A program made the translations under genes and the position numbers. From contig JAUNSJ010000013.1 of assembly GCA_030539295.1 (NCBI GenBank), positions 1-64,000 on the forward strand: a DNA stretch of 64,000 nt. The letters run 5' to 3'. The notes beneath the pieces were generated by a model, which was not told where the DNA came from, ran no database searches, and was given only the letters and a program-made list of their open reading frames with translations. This document shows positions 19,714 to 29,255 of the stretch, one piece after another (the first letter of the stretch is position 1; each line of letters starts with the position of its first letter). The stretch comes from Planctomycetia bacterium. GTDB lineage: Bacteria > Planctomycetota > Planctomycetia > Pirellulales > Thermoguttaceae.

Positions 19714-20534
19714 TTTTTTTCAAGGGCAATTGCCATAATCACTTCGTGCGCAGCCGTAAGACCGAACAGGGCTGTAATCGTTGCCAAGCTGCCAAGTATA
19801 TTGCGATAGCGACCATGCTCCCGGTCGGGGTCCGGCGATTCCATGGGGCCAATGCGGTCACGATATTTTTCGCGAATCGGTTCCGGGGAAAAAACGCAGC
19901 GCACGTCATCGGTTGAAATTCCGCCGCGTCGCAATCGCTTACGCAGCATAGCGGCCAGCGGACAATATTCGACTTCGGTAAGTCGGCCAACGCGAATCAA
20001 ATCAGGCCGCGTACGCAACGCCGCGCCCATACAGGAAATAAACGGAATCTTACGCGTCACCAATTCATGAATAAGAGTCGTTTTCGGGCCCAAGGAATCA
20101 ATTGCATCAATCACATAATCGGCGTCGGACCACGAGTCAAGCACGTCTGGCAGGCTCTCCGCGTTGAGCAAAACATTGTGTATTTCCACCTGTGCCCGAG
20201 GCCAAATGGCCAGAATACGTTCCCGGGCAAGTTCCGTTTTCGAACGCCCAACCGTATTCCACAAAGCAAAGAGCTGACGATTGATATTACTCGGCTTGAC
20301 CACGTCGAAATCAACGAGTGAGAAACGACCGACTCCGGACCGGGCCAGCGCTTCAACAGCATAACTGCCAACAGCCCCCAGTCCGGCAACGGCAACTTTC
20401 GCGCCGTGCAGGCGCTCAACCGCATGCGGCCCCAGCATCTGTTGTAAACGGTCAAACTGACTCTCGTCGCGGCACGTATTCGCGTTGCGGCAACTCGCAT
20501 TCAAAGAGGACGCGGTCATTCCACTCGTTCCCAA
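19710..20534 (-). CDS. tcdA: tRNA threonylcarbamoyladenosine dehydratase
   Basis: A 274-residue ThiF/MoeB/E1-like ATPase. The nucleotide-binding loop [19 protein letters not shown] is at about 50-68. It is followed by the adenylation residues in [19 protein letters not shown], a pattern characteristic of TcdA (CsdL/YgdL), which cyclises t6A37 in tRNA. The CxxC zinc pairs of MoeB are absent, which supports TcdA over ThiF or MoeB. It overlaps tatD by 19 bp and the methyltransferase by 4 bp. Confidence 0.9.
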   Translation of the reverse strand: MGTSGMTASSLNASCRNANTCRDESQFDRLQQMLGPHAVERLHGAKVAVAGLGAVGSYAVEALARSGVGRFSLVDFDVVKPSNINRQLFALWNTVGRSKTELARERILAIWPRAQVEIHNVLLNAESLPDVLDSWSDADYVIDAIDSLGPKTTLIHELVTRKIPFISCMGAALRTRPDLIRVGRLTEVEYCPLAAMLRKRLRRGGISTDDVRCVFSPEPIREKYRDRIGPMESPDPDREHGRYRNILGSLATITALFGLTAAHEVIMAIALEKK

Positions 20535-21358
20535 GAGGCTAGAAAACGTTTCTCGTTCAAGGCCAACTGCTGCGAGAAGTCGTCATGGGACATTTTTTTG
20601 ACGCCAGCCACCTTAGCCAACGTTTTCGGCAGCGTCCCCGGTTCGTCCACGAGAAACCCTTCTCCGTGAAGTTCCTGGACCAGGATAGGCGGCGTCTGCC
20701 GGCCAAAAACTTCCCGGGTCGGCATGAGAATCGGACCATCGCTCTCCAGAAGTATCCGGTCACGCGGGACCGCTTCCAGAGCCGCAACCCGCTTGTCACC
20801 CGAACGCGTTAGCCCCGACCACGAAAAGGAAAACCAGCCGCCCAGGTCGATCAGTTTATCCACTTCACTCCCCGTTCCGGCGAACCCGTGCATAAGAAAC
20901 GCCGGGACGCCCGAATATTCCTTAATCACATCAATAACCTGCGGATTCGCTCGCACCGAATGAATGACGACCGGCCTCTTACGCTCCGACGCCAAGGCTA
21001 ATTGCTCCCGAAATACTTCTTCCTGACGCTTTCGGTCGCAGACTCGCATAGCAAAATCCAGGCCAATTTCGCCCACGCCGGCACGATAGCCACCCGCCGA
21101 AACGTAGTTCGCCAGCAAGTCATCAAACCAGGTCTGCCACGAACCTGAAATTTTCGTCGCGTACCACGGATGGATGCCAAATGTAGCAAGAATCTGCTGG
21201 TATTTCCGACCCAGTCCAGCGACCAGGTTCCAGTCGCCAGGCGACGTTGCCGACGTTATCATGCGGCCCACTCCGGCAACTTCCGCCCGACGCAAGACTC
21301 CTTCCAAATCGGTAAATCGCTTGTCCTGTAAGTGGACATGGCTGTCAAGTAGAGGCAT
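20516..21358 (-). CDS. tatD: TatD-family metal-dependent hydrolase
   Basis: About 280 residues. The N-terminal DSHVHLQDKRF supplies the two metal-binding His. GEIGLDF carries the Glu, HSVRAN and MHGFAG carry further His, and LLESDGPIL carries the final Asp. The set fits TatD deoxyribonucleases, which act on DNA 3' ends. The ATG at 21358 is chosen because AGAG lies 8-11 nt upstream; a TTG two codons earlier is less likely. It is the first gene of a six-gene minus-strand operon with overlapping or almost touching genes. Confidence 0.9.
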   Translation of the reverse strand: MPLLDSHVHLQDKRFTDLEGVLRRAEVAGVGRMITSATSPGDWNLVAGLGRKYQQILATFGIHPWYATKISGSWQTWFDDLLANYVSAGGYRAGVGEIGLDFAMRVCDRKRQEEVFREQLALASERKRPVVIHSVRANPQVIDVIKEYSGVPAFLMHGFAGTGSEVDKLIDLGGWFSFSWSGLTRSGDKRVAALEAVPRDRILLESDGPILMPTREVFGRQTPPILVQELHGEGFLVDEPGTLPKTLAKVAGVKKMSHDDFSQQLALNEKRFLASWERVE

Positions 21359-21391
21359 AATCAAAACTCTTTTGTAATTTATTTACAATAT

Positions 21392-21421
21392 ATATTATTA
21401 AAACGAAGAATCAATAGTCAA
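21392..21421 (-). promoter_or_regulatory. promoter of the tatD-to-MFS operon
   Basis: On the minus strand, TTGACT (21421-21416), an 18-nt spacer and TAATAT (21397-21392). It lies about 35 nt before the tatD start. It is the only good promoter upstream of the six packed genes. Confidence 0.6.
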
Positions 21422-21547
21422 TCGGGCGGGTTTGACTTTGGCCCGTCTTGGCCGCGCAAGACCCGCCAGATTACCCATTGATTCAGTACTATTATAACAG
21501 GAAAATTCCTGTTTTGGCAGGGTGTTGCCCCACTTTTTCGTTAAAAT

Positions 21548-21577
21548 TTGACTTTTTTCCCCGTTAATCACTAAATT
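21548..21577 (+). promoter_or_regulatory. promoter upstream of a small lipoprotein gene
   Basis: TTGACT at 21548-21553, an 18-nt spacer and TAAATT at 21572-21577. It would give a leader of about 180 nt to the ATG at 21764. Confidence 0.5.
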
Positions 21578-21763
21578 CTCTGTTAAAATAAAGTGGTTAT
21601 GCCGATATTAGGGGATAAAAGGAGAGTTTGACCCTGTTTTTCGTAGTCCGCTTTCTTTTTTGTACGCGTATTGAAAATTACCAGAAAACGAAGTCGCCTG
21701 ACCCGGACCCACTGGCGACTTCGTTCGGACCGGCCCGAAACGTGTTATTTTAAGGTACCAACC

Positions 21764-22036
21764 ATGAAAAAAAGGCTGTTAGCAATCAGCATACTCCTGA
21801 CCGCGCTCCTTCTGCCCGCTCTTTCCGGGTGTTCCCTGTTCAAAGGGACAAAAAAAGAGGCACCAGACGCGGAAAAGACCGTCTTCGAAGAACAGCGTTC
21901 CGAGCAGGACAACCTTGCCGCCTTTGTGGCCAGTGCCGGTCGCGCCAACCCGAAGGAAAAGAAAGAGGCCTCGCCTGGTCAGACCTTTCTCTTAAGCAGC
22001 AAGGCAAAGGAAATCTACAACAACACGGAGCGATAA
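21764..22036 (+). CDS. small lipoprotein, unknown function
   Basis: A 90-residue protein with a lipoprotein signal peptide: basic start, hydrophobic core and lipobox LSGC at about residues 17-20. The mature part is short, charged and Lys/Glu-rich, with no recognised domain. The ATG at 21764 is used, with AAGG about 8 nt upstream, because it begins the signal peptide; the frame is open further upstream but would add a basic non-signal stretch. It stands alone between a divergent operon and the sigma-factor unit. Confidence 0.75.
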   Translation: MKKRLLAISILLTALLLPALSGCSLFKGTKKEAPDAEKTVFEEQRSEQDNLAAFVASAGRANPKEKKEASPGQTFLLSSKAKEIYNNTER

Positions 22037-22356
22037 GTGCCTGACAGCAATAAAGTTATCCCGCGAGCAGCCTGCTCTGACCATTCATTCGCATTAATTT
22101 TATTGCACAAAAACTGGATAATTGCTACAAATCTCTCCTGTGTGCGGCGTGATCCGGGGAACGGTCTGCTTACCTGTCATACTCTTCTTTCTTCTGTTCG
22201 CTGTCGCAACCCGTAATTTCTTCCGGGCTGGAGCAAGAGACCAGAGATAAAACCCAAAAAACCTTTTTTGAAAAAATTTTTTTGTCAGGATTGGGTCCGT
22301 CGTGTTCTTTATCAATAGGAAGAAGTTTTGTACTCCAGATTTTTGGTGAGGGCAGC
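22037..22356. other. intergenic region before the sigma-factor gene
   Basis: 320 nt without a gene. It holds a promoter (22103-22131) and, near 22255-22290, a run of A/T homopolymers (AAAAAACC-TTTTTTG-AAAAAATTTTTTTG) that can pair with itself. Confidence 0.5.
22103..22131 (+). promoter_or_regulatory. promoter for the sigma-factor cassette
   Basis: TTGCAC at 22103-22108, a 17-nt spacer and TACAAA at 22126-22131, about 225 nt before the sigma-factor start. Confidence 0.5.
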
Positions 22357-22935
22357 ATGCAAGAGAAGCAATTTCCTCAAAAATTATCGCAGGAAGAGGC
22401 GACCGAAGTCTTTATGAAGCATATCGACTTTGTTCGAGCCGTGGCGTTTAAGAATGCGCCGGCGCGTCATCTTCAGGAGGACATAACACACGACGCGTAT
22501 ATTCATTTTATAGAACATCGTACAGAATGGGAATATGACCCGGTGCGTATTAAAGGTCTGCTCAAAGTCATAACAGAAAACATGGCGCATCAGCAGTGGC
22601 GGGCGTGGACGCGAAATCTGCCGGAGAATCTGGCACGGGTCGCGTGCTGTTTGCAACGGAATCCGGAAAAGGTGTTTCCGGAAGTTTCCAACAACGAAGA
22701 AAAACTGACCGCACTTCGGCTCTGCATGCAGAAATTATCTCCGGAAGACCGCGAACTGGTCGAATCCTTCTACTTCGCGAAAGAGAGCGGGACCGATTTG
22801 GCCCAACGCCTGCACAAAACATTAGCCGCAGTATACAAGAAACTCAGCCGTCTGCGCACTCGTTTACTCAACTGTGTTATGAAGGCACTCGGAATCGACG
22901 CGAACCCGTCGGGAAAGGACCTCGCCGATGAGTAA
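22357..22935 (+). CDS. RNA polymerase sigma factor, ECF-like
   Basis: A 192-residue protein with the two parts of a small sigma70-family factor: a region 2-like helix set (about 20-90, with DITHDAYIHFIEHR and a WRAW segment) and a region 4-like helix-turn-helix (about 125-175, with LSPEDRELVESFY and TLAAVYKKLSRLRTRL). It probably directs RNA polymerase to a small set of promoters. The ATG at 22357 has GAGGG upstream. Its stop overlaps the next gene, a FecR-type membrane protein, by 8 nt, the classic arrangement of a sigma factor and its membrane regulator. Confidence 0.88.
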   Translation: MQEKQFPQKLSQEEATEVFMKHIDFVRAVAFKNAPARHLQEDITHDAYIHFIEHRTEWEYDPVRIKGLLKVITENMAHQQWRAWTRNLPENLARVACCLQRNPEKVFPEVSNNEEKLTALRLCMQKLSPEDRELVESFYFAKESGTDLAQRLHKTLAAVYKKLSRLRTRLLNCVMKALGIDANPSGKDLADE

Positions 22936-24736
22936 TCCTTCACGCAAAAGTCCCCTGGAGATGGTCCACCTTTATCTGGCCGGTTCGCTTTCGGAAGAAG
23001 ACGCGGCCCTGTTTGCCGATATGATGGACCATAATGTGGAGATAACACGTTTCTTTCAACAAAATGTACTTATGGACCACTGGCTAAGTGAACTGTGCAA
23101 CGCGGCGGTGGAGCCTTGGCGGCCCGCTGGGGTCAAGAGTATTCCGCCCCTTTCTGAACTGACCGGTCACATCGCCGGCACAGGCAGCAGTACGGAACCC
23201 GACTGGGACGAACTGGTCCGATTGCAAAATTCTGAAAAACCTCTGTCGCAAATGACGCCGGAAGAAGTCGCCGCTTATCGGGCACGCATGGCAACCCCGG
23301 TCATTGCGCCGATACAGTCGGCCGACAGTGACTACGATCCCTTTGCCGTTCTGCGCGAACTGGAAGAGGAGGAGGAACGCGAACAGCAGGCCTTGGCCGC
23401 ACAGCGTCGGGAACCGCATCGCTGGACGTTGAGCGACCTCTTCTTTATTGCCTGTGTCATTGTTGCCATTGCTCTGGGGATCGGGATTTATAAAGAATAT
23501 CAGTGGGAACTCCAGCGCAAAAACCACCCCTTTCAATTGGAAACAATACCGGATGATTTTAACGCCATTGCCCGAATTTCCGAACTCATCGATCCCGTTT
23601 GGCAGGAATCAACGCCGCATTACAAACGCGGTGAAGGCATTGATTCGGCGGAACTTGCCCTGAAGAGCGGCTCGGCGAAAATTGAGTTTAACAACGGCGC
23701 TGTTCTCCTGCTCGAGGCGCCGGTTCAGTTTACCGTGAAAGATCGCCTAAATACGTTTTGCACGTTTGGCAATGTGAGCGCAACGATTCCGCCAGCCGCC
23801 GTCGGGTTTACAGTCGGCACGCCACACGGCACGATAATTGACCGCGGGACAGAGTTCTTTCTCGCGGTCGACCAGAATCAGTTCAAAGCCGAAACCAATA
23901 AAGGACTCATTGATGTTACTACAAGCGACCAAAAGACAACGAAGTTAACCAAGGGGAACGGCATCCAAGTCGACCACGCCGGAGAGCAGCGTCTGTTTCG
24001 ACCGAGTGTCATGCGATTTACCACGCTTGAAACGTTTGGTGCCCGGCTTGGTGAATATGTAGCTCGACTTCGCAAAGAGAAAGCGGCCGACGATCTGATT
24101 CTCAACGCGGACCCGAACTTGCTCGTGCGATTTGATGCGGAAAATCGAACAGAGAACATTATTCCGAACTCGTCGAAAGCAGGTAGAAATCTTGCCTCCG
24201 AATTAAATATTACCGGAGCAGCGGCGACCGAAGGACGCTGGCACGGGACCCAGGCGATTCGCTTTAGTGGAACAACCGGCGAATGTTCCTTTCGACTCGA
24301 CGGCAGCTATAGTCGCCTCATTCTGACAGCCAATGTCCGCTTCGATAATATCAGCAGTCAGGAGAATACGATTTGCGCCAGTCGCGATTTCCTTAAAACG
24401 CCCGGCTCCTTCTCCTGGCAGACCTGCCGTACCGGTGAACTCATTCTGTTCGTAACCGATCGTCAAGGGCACGCCAATTTGTATGCCAGTAAAAAATTTA
24501 TGTCCAAACGGGACAACGGAATATGGTACAAACTATCGGTCATTGCCGACGCCGAGAAGAAGACCATTTCCCATTTTGTTAACGCCCGACTTATTTCCAC
24601 CGTACCTTGGGATGAGGCCATGCCGCTCCTGCCTGGCCAATGCTTACTGGGTAATTCGCCACAAGAGAACATACAGGGAGAGGGCAACCGGTTCGTCGGT
24701 GCTTTGGATGAATTTCAAATTTTAACAGGGAAGTAA
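22928..24736 (+). CDS. FecR-domain membrane protein with LamG-like C-terminus
   Basis: A 602-residue protein. The N-terminal ~165 residues are cytoplasmic and acidic and may act as an anti-sigma region. One membrane helix follows (about 173-195, ending in [11 protein letters not shown]). A FecR domain then spans about 230-360, recognised by the alternating pattern around [21 protein letters not shown] and [18 protein letters not shown]. The C-terminal ~200 residues resemble a LamG/concanavalin-like fold. This build with a small sigma gene is a recurrent planctomycete signalling pair: an outside domain senses a ligand and the inside part controls the sigma factor. The ligand is unknown. Confidence 0.87.
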   Translation: MSNPSRKSPLEMVHLYLAGSLSEEDAALFADMMDHNVEITRFFQQNVLMDHWLSELCNAAVEPWRPAGVKSIPPLSELTGHIAGTGSSTEPDWDELVRLQNSEKPLSQMTPEEVAAYRARMATPVIAPIQSADSDYDPFAVLRELEEEEEREQQALAAQRREPHRWTLSDLFFIACVIVAIALGIGIYKEYQWELQRKNHPFQLETIPDDFNAIARISELIDPVWQESTPHYKRGEGIDSAELALKSGSAKIEFNNGAVLLLEAPVQFTVKDRLNTFCTFGNVSATIPPAAVGFTVGTPHGTIIDRGTEFFLAVDQNQFKAETNKGLIDVTTSDQKTTKLTKGNGIQVDHAGEQRLFRPSVMRFTTLETFGARLGEYVARLRKEKAADDLILNADPNLLVRFDAENRTENIIPNSSKAGRNLASELNITGAAATEGRWHGTQAIRFSGTTGECSFRLDGSYSRLILTANVRFDNISSQENTICASRDFLKTPGSFSWQTCRTGELILFVTDRQGHANLYASKKFMSKRDNGIWYKLSVIADAEKKTISHFVNARLISTVPWDEAMPLLPGQCLLGNSPQENIQGEGNRFVGALDEFQILTGK

Positions 24737-24795
24737 TCGCAGTATGTTTCTGCAACTCCTTCCATCACAACCACCAAAAAGAAAGGAACGAAACC

Positions 24796-26010
24796 ATGAA
24801 GAAGAACCCAACACAAACAGAGTTCGTTATGAACCGCGATAAACTGCGAAAAGAGGGACGGCAGGTTCTCAAAAAAGCATTTACGCTCGTTGAATTGCTG
24901 GTCGTCATAGCAATCATAGGAATTTTGATTGCCTTGCTTCTGCCAGCGGTTCAGGCGGCCCGGGAAGCGGCGCGACGTATGCAGTGCTCCAACAATATCA
25001 AACAGATTATGTTGGCCTTGCATAATTATCACGACGCGAACTACAGCTTTTGCGCTGGACGCAGTGGTCCCGGTATGTCCTTTAATGACGATGGAGGAAC
25101 GCCCCGTTGGGGACCTGCGCTCTGGCTGTCCAATTTTATGGAACAGAGTGCCCGCTATGACCTTTTCAATAAGTGCGTTCAACTCAAAAACGGTCTTGCA
25201 CCGCAACCGTTTTCCAATTTCGGCACGCGAGACCCGGCTAACGGGCACTATTGGGCATGGCTCTTAATCCAGCATCCGGCCGTCTCGGAATGGATCTGTC
25301 CCTCCGACCCTTATTCTCACGATGGCGGTTTTTACAAAAATGTCTCCGGCGAAACACCCCTGGCTCAACGAAATTATGTTTACTGTTATGGTGATGCCAT
25401 GCATGTCTGGTGCAAACTCTACCCGGGCTACACGACGGTCGAAGCGGGTCAATACACGCGCACGCCGCGAAACGACGCACGTGGTATGTTCGTTGGTAAT
25501 CACTGGTTCGGCACGGAAGCCTGTCTCGACGGCTTGAGCAATACCATTTTTATTTCTGAACGGGCGGTCGTGAGCAGTAAAGACGATACACGCGTAAAAT
25601 CGGCCATGATTATGGGATCCGGAAACGCGCCCGGCTGGGGAAGCAATCCCTCGGTGTGTGCGGCGCTACGTGTCGGCAACACGATACCCGCGACCGTAAA
25701 GGCGACCGGAAGATGTCAGGTATTGTATGACGGTGCATTAATAGGAGGCGGCTTTGTAACCGTCTATCCACCCAATTCGATCAGTTGTTTGCAGGATGAA
25801 GGTGGCGGCTACTCAACGGCAACCAGTTATCATGCCGGCGGTGTCAACTGCGGATTCGGCGATGGAAATGTGCGATTCATCTCCGAGACCATTGACTCGA
25901 TCATAACAACGTGCTATCACGCCAATGCCGCCAATGCGGGTAAGGCCAGTGTCAATGGCGTTTGGGGGGCCTTGGGAACCCGGGCCGGAAGCGAAACCGT
26001 TTCTTTGTAA
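24796..26010 (+). CDS. DUF1559 protein with prepilin-type N-terminus
   Basis: A 404-residue protein. At about residues 29-60 it carries the prepilin cleavage motif [19 protein letters not shown], with the Glu at position +5 of the mature protein, and the typical planctomycete continuation [20 protein letters not shown]. The rest is the DUF1559 region with the C-terminal [17 protein letters not shown]. Such proteins are very numerous in planctomycetes and are thought to be surface pseudopilins. It follows the sigma/FecR pair by 59 nt, and a lipoprotein gene follows 14 nt after, so all are probably one unit. Confidence 0.95.
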   Translation: MKKNPTQTEFVMNRDKLRKEGRQVLKKAFTLVELLVVIAIIGILIALLLPAVQAAREAARRMQCSNNIKQIMLALHNYHDANYSFCAGRSGPGMSFNDDGGTPRWGPALWLSNFMEQSARYDLFNKCVQLKNGLAPQPFSNFGTRDPANGHYWAWLLIQHPAVSEWICPSDPYSHDGGFYKNVSGETPLAQRNYVYCYGDAMHVWCKLYPGYTTVEAGQYTRTPRNDARGMFVGNHWFGTEACLDGLSNTIFISERAVVSSKDDTRVKSAMIMGSGNAPGWGSNPSVCAALRVGNTIPATVKATGRCQVLYDGALIGGGFVTVYPPNSISCLQDEGGGYSTATSYHAGGVNCGFGDGNVRFISETIDSIITTCYHANAANAGKASVNGVWGALGTRAGSETVSL

Positions 26011-26024
26011 AGGAGATTCATTCC

Positions 26025-26510
26025 ATGTCCATTCACAAACTTTTAACGTTCGCTTGCATACTGACCGGCACGCTGTTCCTCGGCTGCGGACCGGAGCGGC
26101 CGGCCGGTATGCCGAAAATTTATCCGTGCACGATTGAGGTCACAATGAACGGCGAACCGCAAACGGAGGCCGTTGTCCACCTCATGCCAGACGACGGCAG
26201 CAAATGGTACGCAGGCGGAACCACCGGCACTGATGGCAAAGTAAAACTGGCCACCTTAGCAGAATACAAGGGAGTTGCCGAAGGGACCTATCACGTAAGC
26301 ATACTCAAACCAGTCGACGACCCCAACTGGAAACCGAAAAAGAATTTCGACGGTGTTCTCGAAACGGAACCTGGATGGACTTCGCTCTACGACCTGACGT
26401 ATGCCAACCCGGCGACAACGCCCCTCACCTGTACTGTCGTTGCCGGAAAAAATTCGTTTGAGTTCGATATGAAAGAAAATATGTTAATAAAATCATCCTC
26501 AAAGAAGTAA
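26025..26510 (+). CDS. lipoprotein with carboxypeptidase-regulatory-like fold
   Basis: A 161-residue protein with a lipoprotein signal and lipobox LFLGC at about residue 21. The mature part contains a pattern typical of Ig-like or transthyretin-like repeats (VTMNGEPQTEAVVHLMPDD and GTTGTDGKVKLATL). The DUF1559 gene directly upstream and this type of small lipoprotein commonly occur together in planctomycetes. The ATG at 26025 has AAAGGAG 8 nt upstream. A terminator follows at 26563. Confidence 0.85.
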   Translation: MSIHKLLTFACILTGTLFLGCGPERPAGMPKIYPCTIEVTMNGEPQTEAVVHLMPDDGSKWYAGGTTGTDGKVKLATLAEYKGVAEGTYHVSILKPVDDPNWKPKKNFDGVLETEPGWTSLYDLTYANPATTPLTCTVVAGKNSFEFDMKENMLIKSSSKK

Positions 26511-26562
26511 AGGGCGTTTCGAAACATTGATTTCGATTCCGCTCGATCTTTCCCGATAAGTT

Positions 26563-26592
26563 GCCGGGTCACGTCTGGCCCGGCGTTTCTTT
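26563..26592 (+). terminator. rho-independent terminator
   Basis: The stem GCCGGG / CCCGGC has a 10-nt loop and is followed by GTTTCTTT. It closes the sigma/FecR/DUF1559/lipoprotein unit. Confidence 0.75.
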
Positions 26593-26639
26593 ACAATTGC
26601 AATTTATGCACTACCGCATTCATTAAAAAGGATTCACAA

Positions 26640-27971
26640 ATGTTAAAAACAACAAGACGTCGCTTTCTCAAACAGTGTTCCATGGTCGCTGGTCTGTCGC
26701 TCATGCCTTCGTTTGGCTGGGCCGGCGATGCGGGTAATGAGGAACTCGACAAGCCCTATTCCGGCTGGCGCGAAGGGGAAATGGACATTCATTTCATCAA
26801 TACAGGTCTGGGCGAATCAGCCTTTCTCATTTTTCCCGATAGTACCTCTATGGTTATCGACGCCGGCGATTCGGGTAACGGGAACGACAGTATTGAGAAA
26901 TTCCCCGACCGCTCGCGGCGTCCCGGTGACTGGATTGCTCGTTATATTCAACGCGTCAATCCGAACGGGGATCAGGTCGATTATTTTCTCATCTCACACT
27001 TTCACGGTGACCACATGGGTCTTCCGGAATGGAACACGGGAAAAGTTGGTGAAGGGAAAGAGCAATACACGCTCACGGGCATAAATTATCTCGGCGAGGT
27101 ACTCCATTTCAAAAAGGGACTTGACCGCGGCTTCCCCGATTACAACAAGCCGGCCCCTTACACAAGCACACAGGACCGGGGTGATGTAGTCGATAATTAT
27201 CGGAAATTCACTGAATGGAAGAGCAAGACGGACAATCTTCAAATGCTGCCATTTCAGGTGGGTGTATCGGATCAGATTATCCTGGAAAAGAACCGTGCTA
27301 AGTATCCTTCATTCCATACACAAAATTTGTACTCCGGTGGAATCATGTGGACCGGTCAGGGCACAGAGACTATTGACCTCTCCGACCGTATTGTCAAGGA
27401 CAACGTCGGATGCCGCCCGCCGGAAAACTCGCTTAGTATCGCGTTGGGAATCTCCTACGGCCCGTTCCGCTATTTTACAGCCGGCGATTTTAACGGCCAT
27501 TATACCGATGAAAACGGCGTTGAACACTTTATGGAGGAGGCTCTGGCCCGCATCTGCGGACGTGCCGACGTTTCGAAGGCCAATCATCATTGCTGGCGTG
27601 ATACCATGACCGAAAGTCTGCTGCGCAGTCTTCAGTCGCGTGTCTATCTCGCCAATACGTGGGACGCCGCACACGTTGCTCCCGAAGCTGTCCAGCGTAT
27701 TGCCAATCACGATTTCTTCCCCGGCGAACGACTTGTTTGCCCCACAATGGTTCCGTCAAATTTCAAGAATTTGTATTCAACCGATGAACGCTATAAATCG
27801 ATCGTTGCCCAGGAAGCCATCGAAGGCGGACATGTCGTTGTTAAAGTTTTCGACTCCGGTAAGCAGTACAAAGTCTATTATCTTTCACCCAAAGATGAGA
27901 ACATGACCGTTCGTGCAGTCTACGGCCCCTACGAATCCCGGAGCAATACAGACGAGATCGCAAGCGTATAA
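26640..27971 (+). CDS. Tat-exported metallo-beta-lactamase-fold hydrolase
   Basis: A 443-residue protein. The N-terminus TTRRRFLKQCSMVAG is a twin-arginine signal, so it is exported folded. The metal-binding motif SHFHGDHMG is at about 119-127. Further metal ligands appear as DAGDSGNG and TAGDFNGHY, and KANHHC carries additional His. This resembles the ComEC/Rec2-type MBL domain rather than class B beta-lactamases. Substrate is unknown. It sits 28 nt before the serine hydrolase, and the two are likely co-transcribed. Confidence 0.85.
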   Translation: MLKTTRRRFLKQCSMVAGLSLMPSFGWAGDAGNEELDKPYSGWREGEMDIHFINTGLGESAFLIFPDSTSMVIDAGDSGNGNDSIEKFPDRSRRPGDWIARYIQRVNPNGDQVDYFLISHFHGDHMGLPEWNTGKVGEGKEQYTLTGINYLGEVLHFKKGLDRGFPDYNKPAPYTSTQDRGDVVDNYRKFTEWKSKTDNLQMLPFQVGVSDQIILEKNRAKYPSFHTQNLYSGGIMWTGQGTETIDLSDRIVKDNVGCRPPENSLSIALGISYGPFRYFTAGDFNGHYTDENGVEHFMEEALARICGRADVSKANHHCWRDTMTESLLRSLQSRVYLANTWDAAHVAPEAVQRIANHDFFPGERLVCPTMVPSNFKNLYSTDERYKSIVAQEAIEGGHVVVKVFDSGKQYKVYYLSPKDENMTVRAVYGPYESRSNTDEIASV

Positions 27972-27998
27972 AAAAAACTTTTAACAGAAAGAAAACCA

Positions 27999-29165
27999 AT
28001 GAATAAATTTAAACTGTATAACCGGCTTCTAACCCTTTTGATGTTCTTTGCGGTCTCGCAATCGCTATTCGCACAATCAACAAAGATGTCAGAAGCGTTA
28101 CAGCCTTACATCGACCGCGGAGAGGTCCCAGGGATCGTTTCCATACTCGCAACGAAAGATAAAATTTTGCAAATTGACTGCGTGGGCTATGCGAATGTGG
28201 AAATGAAAACTCCGATCGCCCCGGACCAGCTCTTTTGGGTCGCCTCGACCTCAAAGTTTATTACCGGGACTGCCCTGATGATGCTCGTCGACGACGGCAA
28301 AATTTCGCTCGACGACCCAATTGAAAAGTACTTGCCGGAAATGGTAAATTTGAAAGTTGCCATTGTGCGTCAGGACAATCTCGTCGTTTTGCAGACACCG
28401 CAAAACAAGCCAACTGTGCGTCATGCCCTCTCACACCAAATTGGTTTGCCCTTTATTACACCCATGATGGACAAATACGGTGTTGACAATCTGCCCCTGC
28501 AAAAGAACCTGCTCGAAATTAGCCGAACTCCGCTCATTGCGCAGCCAGGCACCGAGTTCAACTATTCAGAACTTGGTATCGATATTATTGGCGGTATTAT
28601 CGAAGCTGTCACAGGCAAGCCCTACTCGCAGTTTATGCAGGAGCGACTTTTTGACCCGCTCGGCATGAAAGATACCACGATTTGGCCAAGTCTGGAAATG
28701 CAGCAGAACCGCTGGATCGACTGCTACAAAACAAAGGATAACAAACAAATTCTCTGTAATCGTCCGCTTATTCGCACGCCATACGAAAGCGAAACAAAAC
28801 GATTTCCCGAACCGGGCGCCTGCTTCTTTTCGACGGCAAATGACTTAATCAGATTTTTGCAAATGCACGCTGGCAACGGCGTCTTTGAAGGCAAACGTTA
28901 TCTCTCTGAAAAGGCCATTGAAGAAATGAGAACGCGGCAGACTCCCGACAATATCGATCGCGCCTACGGCATAACGTGTAATCTGGAAGGCAAATGGTAC
29001 GGGCACGGCGGCGCCTGCGGAAACCGTGGCTACGTCTCGAATGATGGTTTTGCCCGACTCTATGTCGTTCAGGTCAATGGCACCGGTAACAGCGATGCCG
29101 CCGCCGGGGTCTGGACAAAAATTTCCGATGAAATCTTCCAGGCGGAAAAAAACAAATTACCATAG
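27999..29165 (+). CDS. beta-lactamase-like serine hydrolase (class C/DD-peptidase fold)
   Basis: A 388-residue exported protein with a signal peptide ending near SQSLFAQS. The SxxK motif is VASTSKFIT at about 80-88. The second motif is FNYSELGID with Tyr in the YxN place (YSE here), and the third is GHGG in place of KTG. This pattern fits the beta-lactamase-related esterases and penicillin-binding-protein-like hydrolases. It may act on peptidoglycan-derived peptides or esters. A strong terminator follows. Confidence 0.88.
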   Translation: MNKFKLYNRLLTLLMFFAVSQSLFAQSTKMSEALQPYIDRGEVPGIVSILATKDKILQIDCVGYANVEMKTPIAPDQLFWVASTSKFITGTALMMLVDDGKISLDDPIEKYLPEMVNLKVAIVRQDNLVVLQTPQNKPTVRHALSHQIGLPFITPMMDKYGVDNLPLQKNLLEISRTPLIAQPGTEFNYSELGIDIIGGIIEAVTGKPYSQFMQERLFDPLGMKDTTIWPSLEMQQNRWIDCYKTKDNKQILCNRPLIRTPYESETKRFPEPGACFFSTANDLIRFLQMHAGNGVFEGKRYLSEKAIEEMRTRQTPDNIDRAYGITCNLEGKWYGHGGACGNRGYVSNDGFARLYVVQVNGTGNSDAAAGVWTKISDEIFQAEKNKLP

Positions 29166-29194
29166 TCGGTCCCACGCCGTCCGCACCAACGAAC

Positions 29195-29238
29195 AAAACG
29201 CACACCGTACCGCAACGCGTGTGCGTTTTTATTTTTTA
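29195..29238. terminator. strong bidirectional terminator
   Basis: The 11-bp arms AAAACGCACAC (29195-29205) and GTGTGCGTTTT (29219-29229) are perfectly complementary and followed by T-rich DNA. It separates the serine hydrolase gene (+) from the ABC exporter operon (-). Confidence 0.9.
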
Positions 29239-29255
29239 AACTTCTGCAATAACCA

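Larger units (their letters stand above)
21359..21763. other. divergent regulatory region between tatD and a lipoprotein gene
   Basis: About 400 nt without a gene. It holds a minus-strand promoter for the tatD operon (21392-21421), a plus-strand promoter (21548-21577), and a GC-rich stretch at about 21424-21471 whose arms GGCGGGT/ACCCGCC and GTCTTG/CAAGAC can pair. Confidence 0.65.
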
